Shown here: positions 29,201 to 41,200 of the stretch, in pieces
How the letters are laid out: each line of letters begins with the position of its first letter
How positions within the stretch are numbered: position 1 is the stretch's first letter
DNA from: Litomosoides sigmodontis
Lineage: Eukaryota; Nematoda; Chromadorea; Rhabditida; Onchocercidae
Direction: 5' to 3'
Assembly (NCBI GenBank): GCA_963070105.1
Contig: OY718808.1
Location: forward strand, 7,551,398-7,615,397
DNA: 64,000 bases
Notes under the pieces: model-generated
Seen by the model: only the letters and a program-made list of their open reading frames with translations
Told to the model about the DNA's origin: nothing
Database searches by the model: none
Position numbers and translations under genes: made by a program

Positions 29201-32200
29201 GAATAAGTTTAGATGTGTAAATATTGAAAGAAATTTCTCCAAACTTTGCTCTCATTCATCCAATTCAATGAATTAAATCAAAATTGAGGCCAAAGTCCTT
29301 CAAAATTTTAGCGAATTTTTTAGAACGACATAAACTTAACGAAAACAGCGCTGCTACTAAAAGTATACACTGTTCAATGAATGTTCATCCCTGTACCTGG
29401 TGATTCTAATTTATTTGAGCCAAATTCATATCAACTAGTTTTTCAGCAAGTAGCAGGTAATGAAATAATATTTGTAATGTCGAAACAGCAATAGCACTTA
29501 GCAACAGAGAGAAGAAACAATTTCTTCTAGTACAACATAAGGTCATTTAAGCGTATGGTACAACGCTGTTGCCTCTGCATTTCTTTTTTAATTGCTCGTC
29601 TAAAGCATTAATTCGAATACAGTGTGATGGTCATGTCATCGAAAAGATTTATAACTTATTAATGACGAAGATTTCAAGATGTTGAAAGCAGAAGACTTGG
29701 AATACCAGCAACGTGAACAGAATCTAGCAGCGACAGTCGATGCGACAACTGTGGGAGGTGTAGCGACCACTCAAGACCGCGGTGGACCACATTCACCTCC
29801 TTCATACTCAACACCTGCACCATCCAGGTTTTACTCTTTTCAAAAATTTTACAAAAAATGAATAGATAAAGCTAGCCTTATATTGATTCCTTGAATAAGT
29901 TAAGTAGCTCTTGCTTACTATCGGAGGACTATGTCGGAGCTATGTGAAGGTTTCTAAAGTTAATAAAATTGAGGAATTATTCAATACCACTATGCATACT
30001 TGACTGTTTTCGCTCATCATAAAATGTTGAAGTTGCACATTAATAAATAGATGGGAAAGAGACAGAATGTTATCAATGGTAGGCATCTTTTTGCTGCACC
30101 ATTCCGTAAGGAGATGATTCATGATTTTAAAATTATAGCCCTAAACATCAACAGCAAAAGAGACGTTTGAAATTCGATATGTCTAGTAAAATACAAATAA
30201 TTCCGGATAATCGCCAAGGACAGCTGAATACGGCATTCCTTGCTACTGTTCCAGGCGTCTTAAAAATTGCCGAAATTGTATGTACTGTTCCTTTCTTTAG
30301 CAGGGTCAGGTTATACGTTTGCAAAAACAATAATAAAGATGTCCAAAAGAGCTGGAAGGTTCTACAGAAACTTTATGCATAATGCCTTGTGGTTCTACGA
30401 AAAAATCCAAAGTCTTTTTCCTAAGAACTCTATCTTTGCTTCACTTCAGCAAATTTAATTTTAACTCTTCTAAAGACAGCATAAAAACGTATTTATCGGG
30501 CCACGTTACGATATGAGACGAACAAGTCCCAATTTCAATGAATCAATAAAATTATAGGCTTTATCGTTCATATCATTTATCTTGGCAATCTGCGCAGATC
30601 GTAATGCTACAACTGCAGCTTGGACTGAGCATATCTCATTCGCAGTTACAATCATTATTTCCGGACTGCTAATTGGTTACGTTTGCTTTCCACATTTGAC
30701 GATTAAGAATGAACCCACCAGAGAAGGACTCATCGTCACGGTATTATTTTTCGAGTTTAAAACTGTAGTCTTTTGAACGCAACCGAACACGTTATTTTAG
30801 AACATCTCCCATATGTTGCTGATTAGTGTGGAAATATTGCCAGTCTTGGAGAAAAACACAGCTCTCAAGACCAATTTAACAAACTGTTTTAAAAGCTCCG
30901 TTAGGGAGATAATGCTTAAAAACTCATCTAAATCTAAATTCCTCTAAGTTTTGATTTTTTCAATATTACATTTAAAAATATCAGTTTATGGTATATTTTA
31001 AATATAAAAAGTAATATATTTAAGTTTGATATTTTAAAGATGATTTCGCTAGCAAATTGGAAACACTACGTTATTAGCTTTTTCAAATCTTCAGGAACTC
31101 ATCTTATATGGCATCTCAACGTTACTATTTTTCATAGCAGTGTGGCTTATGGTACACCTTTCCGCAAGTTGGCTAACTTATGGACGTGGTTCTGCTATAA
31201 TTGATGCAGTAAGTTAATTTGTAAAATTGGAAACGATATAAATATACAAAATATTTTGAAGACATAGGATTAAAGTAAAAAGTGCGAAGTATCAGTAGCT
31301 TGGATGGTTTAGTAATAATTACTGATTTATTTGATGTATCTAAGAATTCAATAACTGCAACAGATCATATGTGTGGCACTGACAATACTCTTTGGAACCG
31401 AAACGTTTGCTAAACTGAAAGCATGGAGAGGCGAAAATGAACCCACATCCCACATTGTGCAAGCAGCTAAACCGATAACCGAACCAGGACGATATTATGA
31501 GACAAATGAGGTACTACAGAGGAGTCAAGGTCCTGAATTGGCATGAACTAAATCAATAATGAAAGACATCGCTTGTTGTTCCGTTATTATCAGCAATTAT
31601 CCTGGTATAAAGGCCTTAAATACTCTCCAATCTATAGATCCCCAATTAGTATTACCTTTGGTTTTCAACCATGTAGTGTTAAATCTCTCCTTCAGGCCCG
31701 CAAAACTGTTCTACAATTTAAAGTACACGGCTTTAAAAAATATAAAGAGTTTGCGCTGAAATTTAGCTATCTGAATAAGATATAACTTAAATAAATCAAC
31801 AACTGTATTCGTGAATAAGTGATTCCTAATTCTTAAATTCTGTTGTGTTTTGCCGATTATATCGTATTAAATCATTTGTTTGCAAAAAGATTCCTATTTC
31901 ATTTTTTTGAAAGTGATAGAGTTCAAATTTAGGCTCCCGCAAATTTTTAAAGAAAGTGTGAACACTCATTCAATAACTGCGAATGATAAACACAACGAAG
32001 AGGTGGTTAAAATTTTGAAGGTGTTGGCATAATGAAGAGCAATTAGGTCTTAAAAAAGACGCAAAAAGTGAAGATCAAATGATCAAATTCAATTAGAGAT
32101 TGATATAAATGAAGATAAACGAAGTCCTCTATCATATATATATATATATAATATTGAAATCCTTGAAATTCCACACATCATTTATGGTTAACTTAGAAGT

Positions 32201-35200
32201 CCAATTTCATATTCCTTTTCAGTCTACTTATTACTTCCATGTTAATGATCAATCCATAGGAAATATCATCAGTATCGCTAAAAGTCGTACAATATTCAGT
32301 AAAAAGTGGAAGTAAAATTTTTCGTATCAGACCCAGTAGTAAAACCATAAAAGTAACTACTCAAGAACAAATTCCCAGAATGACGCATTCATTTATTTTA
32401 CATACTTGTAGCTTGTATTACCGAGGAGACCACTCATAGTAATTAAAGTGAAAAACATGATAGTGGTGCAATAGAATAGAACAGAAAGACTCGCGATGTG
32501 TGATAAAGCTATTTGAATGCCATAAACAAGGGATTTTTTGAGTCAGTCAAAAAAAACTAACCTTAAGTTTGATAAGATTCCCCTTCTCCAAGGCATAGTT
32601 GAGAGGAGCTTTTTGAAACCTCATTTTCTCTTGTACCATCTGCAATTTAATAAACTTTTACCTTTTTACCTTTTAGAAGGACTTTTATCAGTTTTTGTTG
32701 AAACCTTCGAGTTTGAAAAATGAATATATGAACAATCAGATTCCACATATATTAAACGGAGATTTGTTTCCGCGAAATTCACAACCAAAATCTAAATAAA
32801 AGTGCGCATCAACCTCAATAGCCGTTACAAGCAAACAATTAACCAGTTCAATATCCTTATCGGTATAATTATAACTGACGGCTTTCTGAATATCAGCCTC
32901 TTTCTTTTCTACTTGATCGATTGTGAGAATTGCGAGATTCTGTAATATGTTAGTCAAAATTTCAATATCAGTGACTGACTCAATAAACCCGGTTATCATC
33001 TTCTCACAAAAAATTTCGCAATATTCTCAATCATAATCGAACTTGCCAAAACGTAAATACATTTTATGATGGTTTAAATACACTACTATTTAGATAGTGA
33101 TAACAGAGGAAATTCAACGTAAAGAGGATTTTCATTATTCAAAAATTTTTTATAAGTATTTTTAAATGGACGGGGAAAATAGGAGTATTTAATAAACTAT
33201 ATGGTGACTGTAGAGTAGAATAAATAATGGAATGTTGATTTTAATTTTCGAATATATTTATAATTGACCGGTACTACACAAGCACCGCCGAATTGAAATA
33301 AAGATGAACTTACATTAGACTTCATGGCTTCATACCATTTATTAAATTCTTGGCTAGTGAATTCGGAATTTGAAACGAATTCTAGGCGATAGACACGCTC
33401 TTCTTCACCGTGTTTCAGCTTCAATCCCTTATTGGTTCGTGTATTCTCTAACTGATAAACTTTAGCTGTTTCGACAACATCCAGAATCTGCGCTGCCTAA
33501 AATATCTTTTGATTAAAAGCTTTCTGTTTTTGACAATTCACGGAAAACTTTATCATTTGTGCAAAAAACGTGTACATGAAACAACAGCCCGTATAACTGC
33601 TCACAAACATGTTGCGATGTTTGATACTTCAGCTGTGTCAAAATACTGGTCAGTAAAATAAACATCTTACTCCTGTATAAATAATTAAATCATACACGAT
33701 AGACACTTCGGCCTTCTTTATTCCTTCCAATACCGATGCGAACAAAGCACCCAATTACCGTTTTGTTAAAAAAAGGTGCGTGAACAATTTTAGAAATTTT
33801 AAAACGAGATAAACGTATCCTGGCCAAGTCGGCAAGGCAATTTACCTGAAAAAGAATGACATTTACATACATCGCATAACTTTAGTTAGTTAAACAATGA
33901 ATGGTTCATATTGTAATCATTTATCATTATTATTCATATAATGCTTAATGTACTAAAACTTTGGCAAGGAATTTTCCACTAACAATATTTAACGGGAAAA
34001 AACATCAGCAATATAATAAACGCATCTTTTCAAAGAAATATCAAGCTTGTAACTTTAGACAGTTTGCACTACTGTTTTCAAAACTTTTAAACACGTAAAA
34101 CGGTGAAATATAGCGCAAAATTTAACGCACTTCTCTTTTTTTCTCTGGCGATGGGCTCTGCGTTCTACTTTTACTTGTGCTCCTACTTGTAGACCTGCTG
34201 CTTGAGCGGCTTGATGAGCTAGAACTTTTTTCGTAATCATCATCGCTACCATCGTTTCCAAACACTTCATCAATATCCAGTTCAGACTTACGTGACTGGG
34301 TCTTTTTCTTCTGCGCAGCTGAAATCAAAAAGTTTAAAAATTATAAAATTCTAATTTAACCCACCCACGAACCGTGAGGGGATGTCAGTCCCTGTAAAGA
34401 AATCTGCACGAACGACATTTTAAAAAGCGCTAGTTATGAGCAAAATAGAACAAACCTTCTTGTTTCTCTTTTCGTCGATTAACAAGATCGGCCATTGCAT
34501 TTTTTTGTTTCTGCTTTTTTTGAATTTCTGATGGACGCTGAAATTTGTCGTATTCATCGCTATTATCTTTATCGTCACCCATAGAACCAGAGTAAAGAAG
34601 TGCTGAAAATTGCAAACGTAAGTATATTTACTTGAAAATGATGAGAATAAGCAAGTCAAATAAAAAATAGAAAGCATCGAAATCCAAACTTCGCGCTATA
34701 ATGAGTGTCACACCTTTATTGAACTTTTATGAGTTTTGTTATCAAGTTTACAAAATTTCAATTTATCACTCCTCGACCCTTACTGTTTTTGTATGACTCA
34801 TTTTCGCTAAGCATAGCTTTCCTTTTTTTTTCGAAATGAACTTTAACCGCGTTCCCTTACAGCATTCAATTTTTGTAAGCAATTTAATTTGGGCACTTCC
34901 AACAGAAACATTTTTAGTTTGCAGATGAGAAAAAAAATTCCAATATCACCGAATGCTTACACAATGTCAGCACCTCACACTACATTTTTACTAAATGATT
35001 TTACTTTCTTCAAACGCTTAACCAATTTATATAATTAAAGAAACATGGACCTGCACTTCCATCTGCACCATTTCTTTCACCGACATCACTTTCAACAGTC
35101 TTTTTTCTGGCTGTAACAATTTGTAGAATGAAAGAAACTCTTGACAAATAAACCAAATTATCCACTTATAATCAACCTTCACACCTTCTTTCTCTCGTTT

Positions 35201-36604
35201 CCTTTCTTTTTCCTTCTTTTTCCTCTCCTTTTTTTCTTTTCTTGATAGACTTGCGCTGTCTTCTTTCTGAGCTTTGATTTTCTTCTGGATTGCATGCCTG
35301 AAATGTTAAAATGTATTAATAGCTAATAACCGTGAATAAAGTATCATTTGCTTTTTTATCAGAACCGTTAGTTGCATACATAGAGGGCTGCTTATTACTG
35401 TATCTAAAAACTCGTAGCATCTGAAAATAGTTGAAATTTTACAGAGTTAAATACCTTGCACGCAAAATTTCCCGTTGTTCAACACGTTTGAAAATTTCAG
35501 CTTCCCGATCCTTTTCTGTCATTTCTTCTAACCGACGCCGATCTTCTTCATCCAAGAACATATCATCATCGTACTCATCAACCAACGACTTCTACAACCA
35601 GTTTTTGGAGATGGTCGAATAATATTGCTAATCCCATTTTATTTTAATTGCTTCTTGTGCATTTGCGTAGAAACTAGATCGATCATCAACTAATTTGCAG
35701 ACTTGAGGATGAAATTATCACATTACGATGCTATCACTTACCCTGTCACTGTCGTCACTGCTGTCTTCATCACTATCGGTTTGAGCCCGAGCTTTTTTAC
35801 TTCGGCCTCTATGTTTTTTGTCAGTTTTGCGCTTTCTACTGCTTGTTGCAGCTTCTATATCCGAATCTGAATCCTCTTCTGATGTACCTGAAGTTTATCA
35901 ATAAGATACACCTTCTTGAAACAGCTGGTAACTCCAATCAGAGACAAAAGAGATTAGCATCACTAATTAAACTCCAATAATTCATGAATAATAAATACAT
36001 GTACATTTTTATTCCATTCCAAATAAATATGCAATCTATCCTGACTTACAAGCAAAGATGTGTTGCTTTCCACCTTCAAACTTGTTCATAGAAATGTTTA
36101 AAAAGGAAATCCACAAAACTTACCACTCTCTATCACTTTCTTGTTTTGATGAGTAGCACGAGAGGAACGCCTTGCTTTCGTTTGCTTATTATCTTCACTA
36201 TCTGAATTCGATTTGTCTTTTGCTGATGAATTCTAAAACATTTGGAAAGTTCTCAACATTGAAAAGAAACTACAAAAAATTACAGATAGATGATACCTTT
36301 ATTTCTTGCAGCAAAAGCGGTTTAAATGATGTCAAAAATATTCATTAGAATAGGAAAACTGACTGACTATCATAAAACATTAAAATAAAAATCGCACATA
36401 AAAAAGAAAAGGGAGATAAACGTTATAATGTGACAAAGACATCTGTTAATAATCGCTATTTTGTAACACTGCAGCGTTATTAATACATTTTAAGTGTAAT
36501 GTTTTAATCACCTTAACTTCATCATCAGAAGAAACAGTTCGTTTCATTTCGACATCCGATGACGAATCAGCACCTTCACCTGATGCGTCACTCTTACTAC
36601 TCAT
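20251..36604 (-). CDS. RTF1: RNA polymerase-associated protein RTF1 (PAF1 complex subunit)
   Basis: Seventeen minus-strand exons close in frame to 714 residues, close to human RTF1 (710): 36604-36512, 36232-36124, 35887-35742, 35591-35455, 35297-35185, 35110-35051, 34602-34456, 34318-34131, 33845-33696, 33496-33314, 32939-32844, 32639-32562, 21970-21884, 21698-21549, 21326-21227, 20876-20724, 20405-20251. The N-terminus is acidic and Ser-rich. Residues 117-175 ([19 protein letters not shown]...) match the histone-modification region that promotes H2B ubiquitylation. Residues 332-455 are the Plus3 domain ([20 protein letters not shown]), which binds phosphorylated SPT5. A coiled coil follows, then INQRNRQ, DPFTRK and the C-terminal [12 protein letters not shown]. 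It acts in transcription elongation in the nucleus. An SR-like Ser/Arg stretch lies at about 300-330. Intron 12 is 10,591 bases long and holds an antisense gene. An acceptor-like TTACAG lies 8 bases before the ATG. Confidence 0.95.
26634..26712. repeat. Degenerate AGT/AAT trinucleotide tract
   Basis: Imperfect runs of AGT, AAT and AGC triplets in the long RTF1 intron. Confidence 0.75.
28169..28210. repeat. GT/AC foldback repeat
   Basis: A TGTGTATGTGTGTG run is followed directly by ACACACACATACATACAC, making an imperfect palindrome centred on GTAC at 28191-28194. It could form a cruciform or hairpin. Confidence 0.85.
29679..31546 (+). CDS. MARVEL/CMTM-like four-helix membrane protein, nested in an RTF1 intron
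   Basis: Five plus-strand exons (29679-29827, 30139-30277, 30558-30740, 31095-31208, 31364-31546) close in frame to 255 residues. After a soluble, Pro/Ser-containing N-terminus of about 75 residues, four hydrophobic segments follow: one spanning [20 protein letters not shown], then [34 protein letters not shown] and [16 protein letters not shown]. The first helix opens with the [14 protein letters not shown] pattern typical of MARVEL domains such as CKLF/CMTM and MAL relatives, which act in membrane apposition and vesicle trafficking. The cytosolic tail is short and hydrophilic. The gene lies wholly inside RTF1 intron 12 on the opposite strand. An acceptor-like site ends at 29446 and a polyadenylation signal lies at 31790. 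The exact family member is not resolved. Confidence 0.85.
31790..31795 (+). terminator. AATAAA polyadenylation signal
   Basis: AATAAA lies 244 bases after the stop codon of the nested MARVEL-like gene, still within the RTF1 intron. Confidence 0.55.
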
Positions 36605-38205
36605 TGTTAAAACTGTAACGTGGATTAGTTTCATACTGAAGGGCATATGTACAACTAAGGATACTTCTAAATTAACATTATACTTCCGTAATGACTTCCA
36701 CAACGGCCACAAACAGACTTCCATTAGTCATGTATGCCTTGTTGTTACGAATAATTAAGACAAATTTCTAGTAATTAAAGTCAGTACAAGATATTCATCA
36801 ACAATTCATGTTTTAAATTAAATATAATCGCTTTACTATCTGTTGCAAAGTTATTTCGTCATGGAAAAAGGGAACGATAAGGAATTTTTCCGGAAGACAT
36901 AATGATTGCTAACCTCGCCGGAATGTACTAATACTGATCCGCTGAAGCCAAATAAATCCAGATATTCCCGAAATGAACCTAAAGTGAAAACTTAAAACTT
37001 TGAACACAAAAGTCAAAACTCATTCTAAATAACGTCTGATTTGGCGTAGCATACACGTATTTTAGCACTTTTTTGAGATCAATTAGTATTTGCTGATTTC
37101 AATCACAAATTAATTGGACCACCGATTTTTTTTTTAATTTTCCAAAATAGAATTCAATATTGTTTTCTTATTGTCCATTCATTTTCAAGAAAGTAGTAAA
37201 AAGTAGTAAACCGCATATTGCGATAATACACAAGTAAAAGCATTGCAGTGCACAATGATTGATAATTTTGGTGTTAATCAATGATTGTTTCTTTTGCTAA
37301 AAAATTTCACATATTTGAAAGTAGCAGTAGTACCGAACTAAAACGATTATCTAAAGACAAACGGAAACTGAAAATACAGCTTGCCCTTTCAGTACATGAT
37401 GCAAACATATCGTGGCCCCACTCTCTGCTGCAACAGTTTGTGAAAATAGATATCTCAGGATTCCACGTCACAAATGTATTTCAGTTACCCTCCGGTTTCA
37501 GTCACGAAGACCAGGTTCATTAATGTAAATTTAAAGGTTAGGCGTAGCTCTTGTTGACCTCTCCCGTAGATCTTATTTCTACTACAAGTTGTTATTCCCT
37601 TCACCTTCCCCACCTGCTTCGTCTGCGGTTTATGATAGAAACCCTCGGAAAAGCTCGACGTGCCGCACGTTGGATCTGTTCGCTTAATTCCTCTCAATCC
37701 TATCACAATGGGCTTGATTTTTAGTGTTAATACATAAAGTAAATAGAGGAAAGAAATTCGCGTAGAATATGAAGCGAAGCAAAGAGCTTTCGCCCTACTC
37801 ATTTCCGAGTTTGCTTTCTCATTCGGGAAGGTTTCACTACTTCTACTACACCGAGTTTCCTTTCAACTCCTTTCTGTACCGCATAAGATATGTCCTAATT
37901 CCATCTGATTCCCTCCTAAAATCATCTATTTTTGAATTCTTTCATGGAAATCTCAAGTTAGCCGCACCTACCGCGGGAATGTCATCTCTTCCTTGATTTC
38001 ATCAAATAAGTAGAGCGAATCCTAAGTGTTGCGGTACTGCATTACTTTTCGTTTCTCTATTGAATAACCTCTTTTGACAGTATTTATTAACCGATTGCAA
38101 TTAGTCTCGTGAACTTTATACAATTTGCATATCAATGAGGGAAGATAACAAACGATAACAGTCATTTACTATACATGCATATCAACATGAGATCACGTCA
38201 AAAAA
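36605..38205. other. Region between vab-8 3' end and RTF1 5' end
   Basis: Both neighbours are on the minus strand, so this holds the vab-8 3' untranslated region and the RTF1 promoter or leader. TTTATT at 38083-38088 is AATAAA on the minus strand, about 120 bases past the vab-8 stop. The open frames at 37281-37996 show no family similarity and no matching splice phase. Confidence 0.6.
38083..38088 (-). terminator. AATAAA polyadenylation signal (minus strand)
   Basis: TTTATT on the plus strand, 118 bases beyond the vab-8 stop codon. Confidence 0.5.
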
Positions 38206-41200
38206 TCACAAAAGGCACGTTACGATCATTGCATGATTGCGGCATGCTATTAAACGTTTCTCCAAAATTCGCGTTTCCTAAAGGGATGTATTTTGCATCC
38301 AAATAAACAACGCATTATTTATCATTCCGAAGAATGTGTAGAATAGAAAGGTAGCTGATGTGAAAACTATGTTTCATCAAATTTCATTAACTAATAATTA
38401 TGAAATTGATTCATTTATTCATAAAAGATCTATGAAATATCACACGAAATTTTACCTGAGTAAGCGCTTCTAATAACGTTGCTCCTTGAAGACTAGAAGT
38501 GGACGCAGTAAGGAAGTGTTCATCTGCTACGCCTAACAGACGTTTCGCATCGTGTAAATCATCACGAAGACGATTTTGTCGTCTAATCATCAAATTAACT
38601 CGCTTGTCCATCAGTAATGCACGCTAAATGTATGGAAGTTCTGTGGAAGGCTCGCTAAAGGTCAGTGTTTGGTTTAATTTTCATCAATTATTTGAACTGC
38701 ACCAGAAACTTTCCAGAACTTCTCACTGATCAAAATTGGAGAAGAATCTGAGGATTGGAGAAGCTCTTTCATTCTTCAATGACATGTATATGTTGCAGTT
38801 ATTTGTTCAAAATTATTCAGAAACATTCGAAAAAGAGTACTTTATTTGAAGAGTGAATCTGCGATAGCTCGAACAGTCGTTTTTTTGAAAGTGATCCTGA
38901 AAATTTTAAAAACTAAATTCAAATTTTAATCAAGTGTCCTATTTGATTTTGTAGGTTTTAAGAACAATGAAATATTCGAATACCTAAAAAAACCTAAAAT
39001 AATTTAAAAATAATAAAAACACCTAAAAATTTAGAGATTTCATTTTCTTAATTTCCTTGCCTTTCATAGTGATAGGAGAGGAAATTAAGGTGAGATAATT
39101 TTATCAGGAAAAATAATTACCATAATTTTTAGCAACATCTACACCGGTGGCACTTTCATAACCACTGCTAGCGGAAAAACTTTCGCGATTCCGAGGTCGA
39201 TTGGAACGAGGTGATAATAGGGTCATAGGTGGTCGGCTATAGATTGAACCATTTTCATCGCTACCATGGCCTGATGAATACGCTCCCGCATCTTGCTTTG
39301 CATCAGTTACCTGAATTTAAACCATCTGCTGGCCACCATTCATCCATCAATTTAATTAGTAATTTGATTAGAAATAGCAGACAGTAATCCCTTAATTACT
39401 ACTGCAGAAATTAATCATTAATCCAATGCTCGCTAACTTAATTACTTCACTGCTGTATCGTAAATACGAAATAAAAAAAAAAAACATGCCATGGAGTAAG
39501 GTGAAGGCACAGAATTTATGCTTCTTTGATTTGTGTCACCTGAATTTCGCCTTTCAATAATGCGTTTGCTGCAATAAATTATTGTGGAATTTGAAATTCA
39601 TCATCAACTTCTGCTGGTGGAACAGACCGCGTGTTGTTGAAGTGTCACAAATCAAATTAAATTTCATCAATCCCTCCAATTCTTGGATTATTGATGTTTC
39701 GGTAGTATTATTACAGCTGATACTTATATTCCACAGAATAGCTTTCTGGTGTCACAAGAAGGTGTTTATTAAAATTTTCACAATTAGAGCAAAAACGAGC
39801 AAAATCTCAAAACTATATTTATTTTATAAAAGACTTAATATACGATAGTCAAAGAAATATGTTATATAAAACACTAATTATTCGTAAAAGACTTATTCCA
39901 TTAAAACAGATTACCCTTTTTTGATTTCTTTCTTTGAATCAAGTGAATCGCGACGTGCATTTTTAGTTGCGAGGTATTGTATTGGAATGCATTCTAATAA
40001 CACTGGTTGCTTTTCGAGCGAAACTTTACGCGTGCTATTTTCCGCAGTCCGTCGCGGTAACTTACTTTTCAACAACAGCGCTTCTGGTCGATTACTGCAA
40101 GAGGTAAATAATCATTATCATACATGTATGACAATCTTAACTTTAAGGAACATACTTTCTTGGAGCATAATTGTTCAGTGGATGCGTTGTAGATCGTGGA
40201 ACTGTTGCAGTAGCACTCATTGCAGTGGCACTATCACTTTTCACAATGACCATTGGTTGATCCAATAGAGCTGACGATAACTGACCAGTCTCCTGTCCAT
40301 TTTCCTTATCTGTTGTTTTTAGTGCAGTGAGTGAGCTAGTTCGTCCACAATCACTGCTATTTGTTGATGAAAGCTGAAGAAGTTAGGGATGAAGTGGTGT
40401 ACAGTAAAGCTAAAGAAGGACATACCTTAAGGCTACAGCATCTTTCGCGAGACCTAATTGGATAAAGTCCCACGAAAGTAAAGGAATAATCAAAGTCTCA
40501 CCTAAAATAATGGAATAATTTTTGCTCTCGCTAATTCCACTCCCGCGTCCCACAAATGAAATTTTCAACTCACCGCGATACTTCGCCAACAACCTGATGG
40601 AACGGCTTTTTTCTTCTTCTTCTCGTTGGTTTCAATGGCGCATTGGTGGAATTTCTCCTCCGTATATGCTTCCGATTTGAATGCTCCTCGGTAGATTCCC
40701 AACAATGAACTATCACTTCCGGATATATTCTGTAAGCACATCAATCATTTGAATTCATATCAAATACTTTTGATTTATTTTATTTTTTAATAAATAAATT
40801 CACAAATTTAAATCTAAATTTAAAGTTAAAGATTTATTCTGCAAAAAAAAAATTTGCATATATGGACGGCATGTACAAAATCTTAACACAAAGAAGAGAA
40901 AATACGTATAAATGATTGCTGAAATTTTTTGTTTCTGCGAATATTGACCATGAAAATTTAATTAATTATTTTATATTTTCATCTTTTATCACTGCAAATC
41001 AACGCCAGTTCGAACTAAACATTCGAATTAAATTTCTAATTTTATTTATCGATGAGAAAGAAGGAGACGCGCAGAGAGAGAGAGAGAGATGGGGAGAGAA
41101 GCAATAAAATGAGAAAGGCTAATCGGAAGAAACACCTTTCATTTCAATTTTATGATATTTGATCAAGATTTAGATAGAACACAGAAGACCGGTTTCCCAG

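Larger units (their letters stand above)
21971..29678. other. RTF1 intron 12, gene-free part
   Basis: This is the larger part of the 10.6-kb intron. I found no exon on either strand that combines splice sites, phase and family similarity. It contains a degenerate AGT/AAT trinucleotide tract at 26634-26712 and a GT/AC foldback at 28169-28210. The promoter of the nested MARVEL gene should lie at its right end; an acceptor-like TTTTTCAG ends at 29446. Confidence 0.6.

Noticed and set aside
40438..40502. Open minus-strand segment between vab-8 exons (IIPLLSWDFIQLGLAKDAVA)
   Set aside because: It needs phase 1 in and gives phase 2 out, but the flanking exons join to each other in phase 0.
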